From an uncultured Collinsella sp. (GTDB lineage Bacteria; Actinomycetota; Coriobacteriia; Coriobacteriales; Coriobacteriaceae): a DNA stretch of 64,000 nucleotides. Under the pieces are notes generated by a model that had not been told where the DNA came from, searched no databases, and was given only the letters and a program-made list of their open reading frames with translations. Positions 25,515 to 34,134 of this stretch are shown piece after piece. Made by a program: the position numbers and the translations under genes. The stretch lies in contig CALGZX010000018.1 in the NCBI GenBank assembly GCA_937934165.1, positions 1-64,000 of the forward strand, written 5' to 3'. The first letter of the stretch is position 1. The number at the start of each line of letters is the position of its first letter.

Positions 25515-26468
25515 ATGGACAAGGCCGCATCTACCGGTCATTCGGACCGTTGCCGCATCGTCGTCGATACCTGCTGCGACTTTAGCCCCGAGGTCGCCGC
25601 GAACCTCGATGTCGATATCTTGGGTTTCCCCTTCATTATCGATGGCGAGGAGCGCACGGATGACATCTGGTCGAGCATCACGCCCAAGGAGTTTTACGAC
25701 CGCATGCGCGCTGGTGCCCGCGTGTCCACCTCGGCTGTGTCGCTCGGTCGCTATATCGAGTTCTTTACCGAGTGCGCCAAAGAGGGCACGCCCACGGTCT
25801 ACCTGTGCTTTACCTCGGCGCTGTCGTCGAGCTACAACTCCGCGTGCCAGGCGGCAGATGTCGTGCGCGCCGAGTATCCCAACTTTGAGCTCTACGTGGT
25901 CGACAACGCTCTGCCCTGCGCGACCGGTGCGCTCTTGGCGCTCGAGGCCGTGCGCCAGCGTTCGGCGGGACTGACCGCCAAGCAGCTGGTCGATTGGGCA
26001 AACGAGGCAAAGACCTACGTGCACGGCTACTTTACGCTCGAGAGCTTCGACGCACTGGCTGCTGGCGGCCGCATTCCTCCCGCGGCGGCGCAGCTCACGG
26101 CAAAGCTCGACGTCAAGCCCGAGCTCTCCTACGACCTGGCCGGCTCGCTGTCGCTGATCGGCGTCAACCGCGGCCGCAAGAAGGCGCTCAAGTCCATCCT
26201 CAAGTCGTTCCGCGAGAACTACGTGCCCGATCGCACCATGCCCATCGCCATCATGACGGCCGATGCCGAAAAGGATGGTGACTGGCTCGAAGCCGCCATC
26301 CGCAAGGAGGAGGGTTGCGCCGACGTCACGATCATTCGCGGCTCCGTGGGTCCCACCATCGGCTCGCACGTGGGCCCCGGCATGGTGGGCTGCGCGTTTT
26401 GGGGTAAGAACCGCGCCGACAAGGCGTCGCTTTCCGACCGTATCGCCCGCCGCGTGCGCGGTCAGTAG
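25515..26468 (+). CDS. DegV family fatty-acid-binding protein
   Basis: 317 residues, the usual DegV length. IVVDTCCDF, SAVSLGRYIEFF and the glycine block of the second domain (SVGPTIGSHVGPGMVG) fit the DegV/FakB fold that holds one fatty acid and presents it to a fatty-acid kinase. No FakA kinase is nearby. SD AAGGAG lies before the ATG; a TTG three bases earlier is also possible. Confidence 0.92.
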   Translation: MDKAASTGHSDRCRIVVDTCCDFSPEVAANLDVDILGFPFIIDGEERTDDIWSSITPKEFYDRMRAGARVSTSAVSLGRYIEFFTECAKEGTPTVYLCFTSALSSSYNSACQAADVVRAEYPNFELYVVDNALPCATGALLALEAVRQRSAGLTAKQLVDWANEAKTYVHGYFTLESFDALAAGGRIPPAAAQLTAKLDVKPELSYDLAGSLSLIGVNRGRKKALKSILKSFRENYVPDRTMPIAIMTADAEKDGDWLEAAIRKEEGCADVTIIRGSVGPTIGSHVGPGMVGCAFWGKNRADKASLSDRIARRVRGQ

Positions 26469-26566
26469 GCAAGCGCTGCGTCCGTAATCGCCCTCGACTC
26501 ACAGCCCAAACGCTGGCACCGAGTATTCAACCTGGTAACAACACCCAACCCAAAAGGAAAGGTTTC

Positions 26567-27646
26567 ATGGCAAACAAGCTCTCCGTCGCATTCATCGGCA
26601 CCGGAATCATGGGTGCCCCCATCGCCGGCCACATTCTGGACGCCGGCTATCCCGTCACGGTCAACAACCGCACCAAGTCCAAGGCGGCGGCGCTTATCGA
26701 GCGCGGCGCCGTCTGGGCAGATACGCCGGCCGATGCCGCGGCGAACGCCGATGTCGTCTTTACCATGGTGGGCTATCCCTCCGAGGTCGAGGAACTCTAC
26801 CTGGCGGGCGACGGCCTGCTCGCGTGCACTAAGCCCGGCGCGGTCTTGATCGACCTCACCACGAGCTCGCCCGAGCTTGCCCGTGACATTGCCGAGGCCG
26901 CCCAGGTTTCTGGTCGCATGGCGTTTGACTGCCCCGTCACCGGCGGCGAGTCGGGCGCTATCGCCGGTACGCTCACGGCTATCGTGGGCGCTACCGAGAA
27001 CGACATCGCGCCGGTCCGCGACATCCTTGCCACCTTTGCGGCCAACATCTGCTGCTTCGACGGCGCCGGCAAGGGCCAGGCTGCCAAGCTCGCCAACCAG
27101 GTGTCGCTGGGCGCCTGCATGGTCGGCATGGCAGACGCCATGGCATTTGCCGAGCTGAGCGGCCTTGACCTGGAGAAGACCCGCCAGATGATCCTGGGCG
27201 GTACCGGCAAGTCCGGCGCCATGGAGAGCCTGGCGCCCAAGGCGCTCGACGGCGACTACAAGCCCGGCTTTATGGTCGAGCACTTCATCAAGGACCTGCG
27301 TCTGGCGCCCGCCCACGCCGACGATCGCGAGCTCGCGCTGCCCGGTGCCGACGTCGCATTTACGCTCTACGACATGCTCGACGCCATCGGTGGCGCCAAG
27401 CTGGGCACCCAGGCCATCACGGTCCTCTATAAGGAGGAGGCCGACGCCATCGCCGCCGGTCTGGACTGGTCGCAGTATCGTCCCGAGGAGCATGGCGCTC
27501 ACGAGGAAGGCTGCGGTTGCGGCGAGCATGGCGACGACCACGAGTGCGGTTGTGGCCACCACCATGGCGAGGACCACGAGTGCTGCGGCGGCCACGGCCA
27601 TGATGACGGCCACGAGTGCTGCTGCGGCCATCATCACGAGGAGTAG
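26567..27646 (+). CDS. NAD(P)-dependent beta-hydroxyacid dehydrogenase with Cys/His-rich tail
   Basis: The first 300 residues are a complete member of the 3-hydroxyisobutyrate/tartronate-semialdehyde reductase family. The Rossmann motif is FIGTGIMGAPIAGHIL; the substrate block is DCPVTGGESGA; the catalytic Lys is in GKGQAAKLANQVSLG. The last 50 residues are an unusual tail made of repeated CGCGEHG, HHHGEDHECC and CCCGHHHEE elements, which should bind several metal ions. The substrate is not determined. SD AAAGGAAAGG precedes the ATG. It is followed after 5 bp by a membrane protein gene. Confidence 0.9.
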   Translation: MANKLSVAFIGTGIMGAPIAGHILDAGYPVTVNNRTKSKAAALIERGAVWADTPADAAANADVVFTMVGYPSEVEELYLAGDGLLACTKPGAVLIDLTTSSPELARDIAEAAQVSGRMAFDCPVTGGESGAIAGTLTAIVGATENDIAPVRDILATFAANICCFDGAGKGQAAKLANQVSLGACMVGMADAMAFAELSGLDLEKTRQMILGGTGKSGAMESLAPKALDGDYKPGFMVEHFIKDLRLAPAHADDRELALPGADVAFTLYDMLDAIGGAKLGTQAITVLYKEEADAIAAGLDWSQYRPEEHGAHEEGCGCGEHGDDHECGCGHHHGEDHECCGGHGHDDGHECCCGHHHEE

Positions 27647-27651
27647 CGCCC

Positions 27652-28080
27652 ATGAGCTGGACGTTCGTGGTGCTCGCGCTGGTGCTCTTTATCTTTGCGA
27701 TTTACATCGGCTTTTTGTGCGGCCAGTGGGCGTGCGAAAAGCGCGTCATCACCAAGCGCGACTACTGGATTGCCAACTTTGCGGGAGCTGCGGCAGTCGT
27801 TCTGCTGACCTGGGTGTTCTCGCTGTTCCCGCTGGTGCAGTTTGCGCCGATCGGCTGGCTCGGCGGCTTTATCGCCGGCCTTAAGATGAGCTTTGGCGAG
27901 TCCGTCGGTCCGTGGCGCAAGCACGACGAGGTCTTTAACGTCAACAAGGCTCATCGCGCCGCCGCCGACGCGGGCGACGCTGAGGAACGCCGCCGTGCGC
28001 GTCGCAATGGCGCGGCCGACCGACAGCTCATCTCGGTCACCGATGACAGCAAGGGTGCTGGCAAGCACGCTAAGAAATAG
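27652..28080 (+). CDS. small membrane protein, function unknown
   Basis: 142 residues with two to three membrane segments (VVLALVLFIFAIYIGFLCG, AAAVVLLTWVFSLFPLVQ and a shorter one) and a basic soluble C-terminus (ERRRARRNGAADRQ). No family recognised. The ATG follows GAGGAG at eight bases and is five bases after the oxidoreductase stop. The HEAT-like protein gene follows 15 bp later, so 26567-29886 is probably one transcription unit. Confidence 0.75.
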   Translation: MSWTFVVLALVLFIFAIYIGFLCGQWACEKRVITKRDYWIANFAGAAAVVLLTWVFSLFPLVQFAPIGWLGGFIAGLKMSFGESVGPWRKHDEVFNVNKAHRAAADAGDAEERRRARRNGAADRQLISVTDDSKGAGKHAKK

Positions 28081-28095
28081 TAAGAAGAGGTAACT

Positions 28096-28794
28096 ATGGC
28101 AGAAAACAAAGACGAACAGCTCACCGACGAGGAGCTGGCACAGCTTCAGCTGGCAGAGGAGAACGAGAACGCCGTCGACCGTCTGGTCAAGGAGCTCGGC
28201 TGCCCCACGCGCCGCATCCGCCAGTTTGCCGCCCGCGTGCTGCACCTGCTTGCCGAGCGCGATCCGCAGCGCGTCGTGCCCTGCGTGCCCGCGCTGATCG
28301 AGGCGCTCGACCGCCCCGAGGCGCAGACCCGCTGGGAGGCCCTCGATGCCCTGACGGCGCTCGCCACCACCTGCCCCGAGCAGCTGGGCGATGCCTTTGA
28401 GGGCGCCGAGACTGCACTGTTCGACGAGATCTCCTCCACGCTGCGCTATGCCGCCTTCCGCCTGCTGTGCGTGTGGGGTGCCACGAGCGTCGAGCGTTCG
28501 CGCGAGGCTTGGCCCATCCTGGACGAGGCCATCCAGTGCTACCACGGCGACCTCGAGTATCGCGACATGCTCGGTTGCCTGTACGAGTTTTGCCAGGGCG
28601 AGATCGACGCCGAGGTTGCCGAGAAGCTTGCGCTGCGCCTTAAGTTCGATGCCGAGAACGGTAAGGGCAGCTATCTCAAGGCCCGTTCGAGCGAGATTTG
28701 CGAAATGCTTGTTAAACGTTTTGGCCTGGATCTCTCCAAAAAGAAGAAGCGTGCTAGCGTTAAAAAATCTGACGACGCCGAAGACGAGGAGTAA
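28096..28794 (+). CDS. HEAT-repeat-like protein, function unknown
   Basis: 232 residues. Between about 30 and 180 there are paired helices of HEAT/ARM type (RRIRQFAARVLHLLAE, VPALIEALDRPEAQTRWEAL, LRYAAFRLLCVWGA). Both ends are charged: an acidic N-terminus and a KKKKR tail. Such repeats mediate protein contacts; no enzyme motif is present. SD AAGAGG precedes the ATG. The dehydrogenase gene begins six bases after its stop. Confidence 0.75.
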   Translation: MAENKDEQLTDEELAQLQLAEENENAVDRLVKELGCPTRRIRQFAARVLHLLAERDPQRVVPCVPALIEALDRPEAQTRWEALDALTALATTCPEQLGDAFEGAETALFDEISSTLRYAAFRLLCVWGATSVERSREAWPILDEAIQCYHGDLEYRDMLGCLYEFCQGEIDAEVAEKLALRLKFDAENGKGSYLKARSSEICEMLVKRFGLDLSKKKKRASVKKSDDAEDEE

Positions 28795-28800
28795 CAGATT

Positions 28801-29886
28801 ATGGCGCACGATGTAGTCCTGATTCCCGGTGACGGTATCGGTCCCGAGATTACGCAGGCCATGCGCCGCGTGGTCGAGGCTGCCGGTGTCCAGATCAATT
28901 GGAACGTCCAGGAGGCCGGTGCCGGCGTCATGGACGAGTTTGGCACGCCGCTGCCCCAGCACGTGCTCGATGCGGTCGCCGAGACCAAGGTTGCCATCAA
29001 GGGCCCCATCACCACGCCGGTCGGCACGGGTTTCCGCAGCGTCAACGTGGCCCTGCGCAAGCATTTTGACCTGTATGCCTGCGTGCGCCCCTGCCTGTCG
29101 CAGCCGGGCGACGGCTCGCGCTTCCGCGACGTCGACCTGGTCATCGTGCGCGAGAACACCGAGGATCTCTACGCCGGCATCGAGTTCGATGAGGGCGCTG
29201 CCGAGGTCGAGGAGCTCTCGCAGCTTGTCGAGCGCTCGGGCCAGAAAACCTTCGCCGCGGATTCCGCCATCTCAATCAAGCCCATCTCCATCGCCAAGAG
29301 CCGCCGTATTGTGGAGTACGCCTTTGAGTACGCCTGCCGCTGCGGTCGCAAAAAGGTGACGGCCGTGCATAAGGCCAACATCATGAAGGCGACCGATGGT
29401 CTGTTCCTGCGCGTTGCGCGCGAGGTGGCCGCCAACTATCCCGATATCGAGTTCAACGACAAGATTGTCGACGCCACCTGCATGGGCCTGGTCCAGAACC
29501 CCAACGACTTCGATGTCCTGGTGCTGCCCAACCTGTACGGCGATATCGTCAGCGACCTGTGCGCCGGCTTGGTGGGCGGTCTGGGCATGGCCCCCGGCTC
29601 CAACATCGGTGCCGACTGCGCAATCTTTGAGGCTACGCATGGCTCCGCGCCCGATATCGCTGGACAGGATATTGCCAACCCCACGGCCGAGATTCTGTCC
29701 GCTGCGATGATGCTCGACCACCTGGGCGAGAACGATGCGGCCAATCGTATCCGCGCTGCGGTGTCTGCCACGCTCGACGAGGGCAAGCAGGTTACCGGTG
29801 ACGTGCGTCGTGCCCAGACCGGCTCCGTCGAGGGCGCCGTGGGCACGCAGGCCTTTGCCGATGCCGTTATCGCGCACCTGGCCTAA
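28801..29886 (+). CDS. isocitrate/isopropylmalate dehydrogenase family, NAD-IDH-like
   Basis: 361 residues. Motifs of the beta-decarboxylating dehydrogenases are intact: [23 protein letters not shown], the catalytic Lys in [31 protein letters not shown] for metal and [23 protein letters not shown] is closer to NAD-dependent isocitrate dehydrogenases than to LeuB, and no leucine genes are adjacent. It probably oxidises isocitrate to 2-oxoglutarate; homoisocitrate or isopropylmalate cannot be excluded. Confidence 0.88.
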   Translation: MAHDVVLIPGDGIGPEITQAMRRVVEAAGVQINWNVQEAGAGVMDEFGTPLPQHVLDAVAETKVAIKGPITTPVGTGFRSVNVALRKHFDLYACVRPCLSQPGDGSRFRDVDLVIVRENTEDLYAGIEFDEGAAEVEELSQLVERSGQKTFAADSAISIKPISIAKSRRIVEYAFEYACRCGRKKVTAVHKANIMKATDGLFLRVAREVAANYPDIEFNDKIVDATCMGLVQNPNDFDVLVLPNLYGDIVSDLCAGLVGGLGMAPGSNIGADCAIFEATHGSAPDIAGQDIANPTAEILSAAMMLDHLGENDAANRIRAAVSATLDEGKQVTGDVRRAQTGSVEGAVGTQAFADAVIAHLA

Positions 29887-29945
29887 GGCATGCACGCTGC
29901 AAACGCCTAAATAGTACTTAAGTGTTTGCGTATAACCTAAGAATC

Positions 29946-29980
29946 AATACGCCCGGCGCTCTGTCGGGCGTATTCTATTG
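29946..29980 (+). terminator. terminator of the IDH-like gene
   Basis: AATACGCCCG / CGGGCGTATT hairpin with a weak T-rich tail. Confidence 0.6.
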
Positions 29981-30012
29981 AGGACTATGTTTCCTAACAA
30001 GGAGTAACTGAT

Positions 30013-31098
30013 ATGGGTCTGATTCAGAAGAAGGACGAGAAGGACGAGATCGACGGCATCCAGATCATCGAGCGCGGCGAAGGCCCCGACGGTGATGAGG
30101 ACGAGAAGATCGATCTGGTCGCCGGCACGTCTGCCGAGCATATTGCCGCCGGCACGACCGCCGAGGATGAGGACGCTCGCCTGGAGGCAAAGATCGCTGC
30201 GGATGCAGCTGACGAGAACCTCATGCCCGAGGAACAGGACGAGGACGACGACTCCGACGTGGACGACCACGCTTGCAAGCCCAAGAAGACGATGATTGCC
30301 GCCTTTGTGGTTGCAGTCGTGATCGCTGCCGTGGTCGGCTTCTTTATCGGCAACGGTGGTTTTGGCGGCAAGGGCGTCGGCTCGGCGACCCTGACCGAGG
30401 ACCAGCTCGATTCGACCGTGGCAAGCTATAGCTACAACGGCAAGAAGAGCGACATCACCGCGCGTGAGGCCATCGAGAGCCAGTACAGCCTCGACACCGT
30501 CAAGGACGATGACGGCAACTACACCGCTCCGTCTGCCGACGTTATCCTGTCCTACGTGCGCAACCAGATTCTGCTGGACGCTGCCGAGGACGAGGGCATT
30601 ACCGTCTCTTCCAAGGAAATGAAGCAGTACGCCGAGGATTCCATCGGCACCTCCGACTACAAGACCATGGCCACGCAGTATGGCGTGTCCAAGGATCAGG
30701 CCAAGCAGATCGTCCGCCAGTCCGCGACGCTGCAGAAGCTCTACAAGAAGAAGGTTGGCGATAGCTCCGCAAGCATGCCGACCGCCCCGACCGAGCCTGC
30801 TGACGGCAACGAGGAGACCGCGAGCAAGGACTACGCCGACTACATCATCAACCTTGCCGGCGACGAGTGGGATAGCGAGAAGGGCACTTGGAAGGACGCC
30901 GATAGCACCTATGCCAAGGCCTTCGCTGACGATGCCTTTACGGCCGATAGCGCTACCTATAAGCAGGCCATGACCGCCTATTACACCGCCTACCAGCAGT
31001 ATTCCTCGCAGGCTTCGAGCGCCAGCTCCAAGTGGACCGAGTATGCTAACGGTCTCTACGCCAAGGCCAACATCAGCATCTACGGCCTGTTTGCGTAA
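30013..31098 (+). CDS. membrane-anchored SurA-N-like protein
   Basis: 361 residues: an acidic cytoplasmic N-terminus (about 90 residues), one membrane helix (MIAAFVVAVVIAAVVGFFIG), and an extracytoplasmic helical part. The segment VILSYVRNQILLDAAEDEGI ... EMKQYAEDSIG resembles the SurA/PrsA N-terminal chaperone domain. No parvulin isomerase domain follows, so it would be a foldase-like chaperone without isomerase activity, or only a structural relative. SD AAGGAG precedes the ATG. Monocistronic. Confidence 0.75.
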   Translation: MGLIQKKDEKDEIDGIQIIERGEGPDGDEDEKIDLVAGTSAEHIAAGTTAEDEDARLEAKIAADAADENLMPEEQDEDDDSDVDDHACKPKKTMIAAFVVAVVIAAVVGFFIGNGGFGGKGVGSATLTEDQLDSTVASYSYNGKKSDITAREAIESQYSLDTVKDDDGNYTAPSADVILSYVRNQILLDAAEDEGITVSSKEMKQYAEDSIGTSDYKTMATQYGVSKDQAKQIVRQSATLQKLYKKKVGDSSASMPTAPTEPADGNEETASKDYADYIINLAGDEWDSEKGTWKDADSTYAKAFADDAFTADSATYKQAMTAYYTAYQQYSSQASSASSKWTEYANGLYAKANISIYGLFA

Positions 31099-31140
31099 GG
31101 TTTGCCTGCACTACTGCGCGCTAACCGATCCACCTGATTG

Positions 31141-31178
31141 AGCCCGCTAGAACGGACAACGTTCTAGCGGGCTTTTTG
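31141..31178 (+). terminator. terminator of the SurA-N-like gene
   Basis: Perfect 14-bp stem AGCCCGCTAGAACG / CGTTCTAGCGGGCT then TTTTT. Confidence 0.9.
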
Positions 31179-31210
31179 CGTTGAGGGCGTGATTGACGGC
31201 TTAATTATGA

Positions 31211-31450
31211 CTATTCATCTTTAAGCCAAAAAAGGCTATCGGCTTCATCGTCGGATATATATTCCAGTACATCGCCTGGTTGGCAGTCGAGTGCTCGGCA
31301 TATCGCGTCAAGAGTTGAAAAACGTATGGCAGAAACCTTGCCCGTCTTAATGCGTGACATATTAACCTGGGAGATGCCCACACGTTCCGCAAGCTCTTTG
31401 GATGAGATCTTGCGTTCGGCGAGCATGCGGTCAAGCCGCAGAATAATCAT
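31211..31450 (-). CDS. XRE-family transcriptional regulator, single HTH
   Basis: 79 residues, almost only a Cro/C1-type helix-turn-helix: LAERKISSKELAERVGISQV, then RIKTGKVSAIRF. Tiny XRE proteins of this type are regularly paired with DUF2975 membrane proteins, as here (9 bp after that gene). It probably binds DNA as a dimer and controls its own operon; the palindrome at 32122 is the likely operator. SD AGGGGGA is before the ATG. Confidence 0.93.
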   Translation of the reverse strand: MIILRLDRMLAERKISSKELAERVGISQVNMSRIKTGKVSAIRFSTLDAICRALDCQPGDVLEYISDDEADSLFWLKDE

Positions 31451-31459
31451 GGATTCCCC

Positions 31460-32098
31460 CTAGAGCAACTCGTCATCTTGTTTTTGCAGGATATACCCGT
31501 AGCGGAAGATGCTGGCAATCAGGCAAATAATCAGGCCTGCAAAGAGCCTGGAGGGCTCGAATAACTGGCCGACGAACGCATCCGTAAAGCTGCCGCCAAA
31601 TCCTGAGAGTATCATTCCCGTGATTACGGCACCAAGAAGCCTCACGGCAACGCCGCCGATAAGGAATAAATGTCCTACTCGACGAAGTGTCTGGTTACAT
31701 TCAAGGTCAAAGGGCCTGCCTTCCTTTTCAATGTTGAAGAAAAGCCTGCGCACGCTTATCGCGATGGTAAGCGCGAGGCATGTCATCAAGAGGCTCCCTA
31801 TGGCAGTGTGACCATCGTGTGCGACGAGCATGAGTGGGGCCTGCGCATCGGTACCGACGATAGCAAGGCACGGCCCTTCGCCGGCTTGAAGCTCTACGGA
31901 TTGGAGACACGAGCCTTGGGAGAGGCCAGGCAATATGAGTAGAAGGTCAATCGCAATGACCGCGAGGAGTCCCAGGGCGAGCGCGGTGGTAATGCAGATC
32001 GTGGCCCATTTGCAGATGCGAGCGAGCTTCCTCAGTTTGGCTATTGTCTGTTCGCGGCTGATGGTTTCATTCGATATAGATGCGTTTCGATGGAGCAT
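31460..32098 (-). CDS. DUF2975 membrane protein
   Basis: 212 residues with four predicted membrane segments (ATICITTALALGLLAVIAIDLL, SLLMTCLALTIAISV, HLFLIGGVAVRLLGAVITGM, LFAGLIICLIASIFRYG, the last ending near the C-terminus), the DUF2975 arrangement. Role unknown; it may sense envelope state for the XRE regulator. The ATG at 32098 follows GGAGGGG; an in-frame ATG at 32137 overlaps the operator-like palindrome. Confidence 0.8.
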   Translation of the reverse strand: MLHRNASISNETISREQTIAKLRKLARICKWATICITTALALGLLAVIAIDLLLILPGLSQGSCLQSVELQAGEGPCLAIVGTDAQAPLMLVAHDGHTAIGSLLMTCLALTIAISVRRLFFNIEKEGRPFDLECNQTLRRVGHLFLIGGVAVRLLGAVITGMILSGFGGSFTDAFVGQLFEPSRLFAGLIICLIASIFRYGYILQKQDDELL

Positions 32099-32121
32099 AA
32101 CCCCTCCAATCGGCGTTTTGG

Positions 32122-32137
32122 ATGATACTTGTATCAT
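32122..32137. promoter_or_regulatory. palindrome in the DUF2975/XRE promoter
   Basis: ATGATACTTGTATCAT, a perfect 16-bp palindrome overlapping a TATGAT -10-like element on the minus strand. A likely operator for the XRE regulator. Confidence 0.5.
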
Positions 32138-32347
32138 ATCAGAATTAACGATAAACGATAAATAATTACGGATACTGAGTAAGTAATGATTGAAAGCGAT
32201 TAACGTGAGCCATTAGCTCATTTTGGATGCCGGAGTTTGGCGCGCGGGGGATGAGGACAAATGCCAAAACTTCCCGTGATCGCGCAAGCGCTCCATCGGG
32301 TTCCCCTAATTCATCTGGGAAAACAACTGCAAACGATTGCAAGTAAC

Positions 32348-32377
32348 CGGTGAACGGTCGAAAACTACCGTTCACCG
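32348..32377. promoter_or_regulatory. GTGAACGGT palindrome, candidate operator
   Basis: Perfect 11-bp arms around 8 bp. The half-site recurs upstream of other carbohydrate genes in this window (49774, 54873, 59837, 61025, 62884). Confidence 0.5.
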
Positions 32378-32671
32378 ATAATCTCAAAACTGGTTCTAAC
32401 TGGTATTAAGTCAAAAAGACCAATTCACATATCTTCACAATGACCTGCAATTTTTCCACACGCTATTTTTTGCCGCCCTGCGTTGTTTAGACACGGGAAA
32501 AGATCCGATTTTTTGCCAAAGCATTTCGAAACGGTTTCAAAACCGCAGGTAGAAGTGTTAACGAGCGGTAAACGGTCGAAATATCACCGTGAGCGGTGCA
32601 AAAACGTTTTACCGTATGAATCAACGAAAGCGGCCTCTTCTGGGGTGATATAGTGACAACAACACGTCACG

Positions 32672-32684
32672 TGGTTACTACCAG
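32672..32684. promoter_or_regulatory. GntR operator candidate upstream of PTS EIIA
   Basis: TGGTTACTACCAG is identical to 36964-36976 in front of agaS. The TGGT-N4-ACCA form resembles the sites of NagR/DasR-type GntR regulators. Confidence 0.6.
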
Positions 32685-32800
32685 TTTAGAAACCACTGGT
32701 CTTCAAAGAACGCTTTCCAAGAAGCTTTAAGGGCGATTGCCCGCTGGCTTCCGAAAATCATCGGACTCAGATCGTACACACCTTCGGAAGGGAAATTTGA

Positions 32801-33244
32801 ATGGTTGGCTTTATTCTTACCGGTCATGGACAGTTCGCACCCGGCCTTGCAAGCGCTATCGCTATGGTTGCCGGCGACCAGCCTGCTTTTACCGTCGTTC
32901 CTTTTGAGGGCGACCAGGCCGCATCCTACGGTGAGGATCTCCGCGCCGCTATTACCGCCATGCGCGAGGAGTGCGATGGCGTGCTCGTCTTTACCGACCT
33001 GCTTGGCGGCACCCCGTTCAACCAGTCGATGATGATTGCCCAGGATGTCGACAACGTCGAGGTTCTGACTGGCACCAACCTTCCCATGGTTATTGAGCTT
33101 CTGTTCCTCCGCGGCAATGCCACGCTCGCCGAGCTTGGCGAGCAGGCAGTGACCGTTGGCCAGACGGGCATCACCGCCCAGACGGTCGCTTCTGTTGCTG
33201 GTGCCGAGGAAGAGGATATCTTCGGCGACGAGGACGGCATCTAA
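32801..33244 (+). CDS. PTS EIIA, mannose family
   Basis: 147 residues, cytoplasmic. The N-terminal ILTGHGQFAPG carries the phosphorylated His9, and FTDLLGGTPFNQ is the family's second signature. It takes phosphate from HPr for the EIIB at 33562. Length is normal for a stand-alone mannose-family EIIA (ManX N-domain/AgaF type). SD GGAAGGG precedes the ATG. Its stop overlaps the yajC start by one base. By context it belongs to a GalNAc/galactosamine-type system. Confidence 0.94.
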   Translation: MVGFILTGHGQFAPGLASAIAMVAGDQPAFTVVPFEGDQAASYGEDLRAAITAMREECDGVLVFTDLLGGTPFNQSMMIAQDVDNVEVLTGTNLPMVIELLFLRGNATLAELGEQAVTVGQTGITAQTVASVAGAEEEDIFGDEDGI

Positions 33245-33525
33245 TGGCCGATTTCGGAGCCAGCGTCTTGAGCTCCTCGGTCGCCCTTTTAGGCCTGCTT
33301 GTCATCATGGGCTTGATTTACACCATCTGGTCGCAAATCAACATGAAGAAGAAGCAGAAGTACTTCAAGGAGCTGCACACCGAGCTCAAGCCGGGTCAGG
33401 AGGTTCTTTTCGCCGGCGGTATCTACGGAACCGTAAAAGGCATCGAAGGCGAAAAGGTCCAGATCAAAGTCCGATCCGGAGCCGTCGTAGACGTTTCGCG
33501 TTACGCGATTCAGGAGATCAAGTAA
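33244..33525 (+). CDS. yajC: YajC-family protein inside a PTS operon
   Basis: 93 residues: one N-terminal membrane helix (LGLLVIMGLIYTIWSQ), a basic stretch KKKQKYFKEL, and the small beta domain GQEVLFAGGIYGTVKGIEG, as in the Sec accessory protein YajC. Start and stop couple it directly to the PTS EIIA, and EIIB follows after 36 bp. YajC-like genes occur in some mannose-family PTS operons; whether this one serves the permease or general secretion is open. No secD or secF is near. Confidence 0.88.
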   Translation: MADFGASVLSSSVALLGLLVIMGLIYTIWSQINMKKKQKYFKELHTELKPGQEVLFAGGIYGTVKGIEGEKVQIKVRSGAVVDVSRYAIQEIK

Positions 33526-33561
33526 CTGTCGTCAGCAAATAACGAAAGGAAGCTGATCAAC

Positions 33562-34044
33562 ATGGCAGAACCCAACATTCTTCTTACCCGCATCGATAAC
33601 CGACTGGTTCATGGTCAGGTTGCCACCCAGTGGAACTCCACTCTGGGCTCCAACCTCATCCTCGTCGCCAACGACGACGTGGCGACCAACACCATGCGCC
33701 AGAACCTCATGAAGATGGCCGCTCCCGCCGGCGTCGCTACGCGTTTCTTCTCCCTGCAGAAGACCATCGACGTCATTGGCAAGGCGAGCCCGCGCCAGAA
33801 GATCTTCATCGTGGCCGAAACACCGGAAGACGTGCTTACGCTCGTCAAGGGCGGTGTGCCTATAAAGAAGGTAAACATCGGCAACATGCACATGTCGGAA
33901 GGAAAGCGCCAAGTCGCCACCTCCGTCGCAGTTAACGACGAGGATGTCGCTGCGTTTAAAGAGCTGCAGGAATTGGGGGTGGAGTTGGAGATCAGGCGCG
34001 TTCCGAGCACGCCTGTTGAGGACACGAGCAAGCTCTTCTCGTAA
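33562..34044 (+). CDS. PTS EIIB, mannose/GalNAc family
   Basis: 160 residues. The motif TRIDNRLVHGQVATQW contains the phosphorylated histidine (His17). It shuttles phosphate from EIIA (32801) to the imported sugar at EIIC/EIID (34135, 34925). AgaV-like by length and context. SD AAAGGAAG precedes the ATG. A degenerate paralogue without this histidine is at 43303. Confidence 0.95.
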   Translation: MAEPNILLTRIDNRLVHGQVATQWNSTLGSNLILVANDDVATNTMRQNLMKMAAPAGVATRFFSLQKTIDVIGKASPRQKIFIVAETPEDVLTLVKGGVPIKKVNIGNMHMSEGKRQVATSVAVNDEDVAAFKELQELGVELEIRRVPSTPVEDTSKLFS

Positions 34045-34134
34045 TCCTCATGATCCACGTTGTCAGGAATGAAACCCTGACATTCTGTACGTGAAATCCA
34101 AAGTGCGTACATACATTTTGAAAGGAGGAGCAAG

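Larger units (their letters stand above)
32138..32800. other. long control region in front of the mannose-family PTS operon
   Basis: About 660 bp without a gene. It contains the palindrome CGGTGAACGGT-N8-ACCGTTCACCG (32348-32377), a second GGTAAACGGT element (32565-32575) with ACCGT repeats nearby, CTGGTTCTAACTGGT (32393-32407), and the GntR-type site TGGTTACTACCAG (32672-32684). TATAGT at 32649-32654 could be a -10. Confidence 0.55.
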
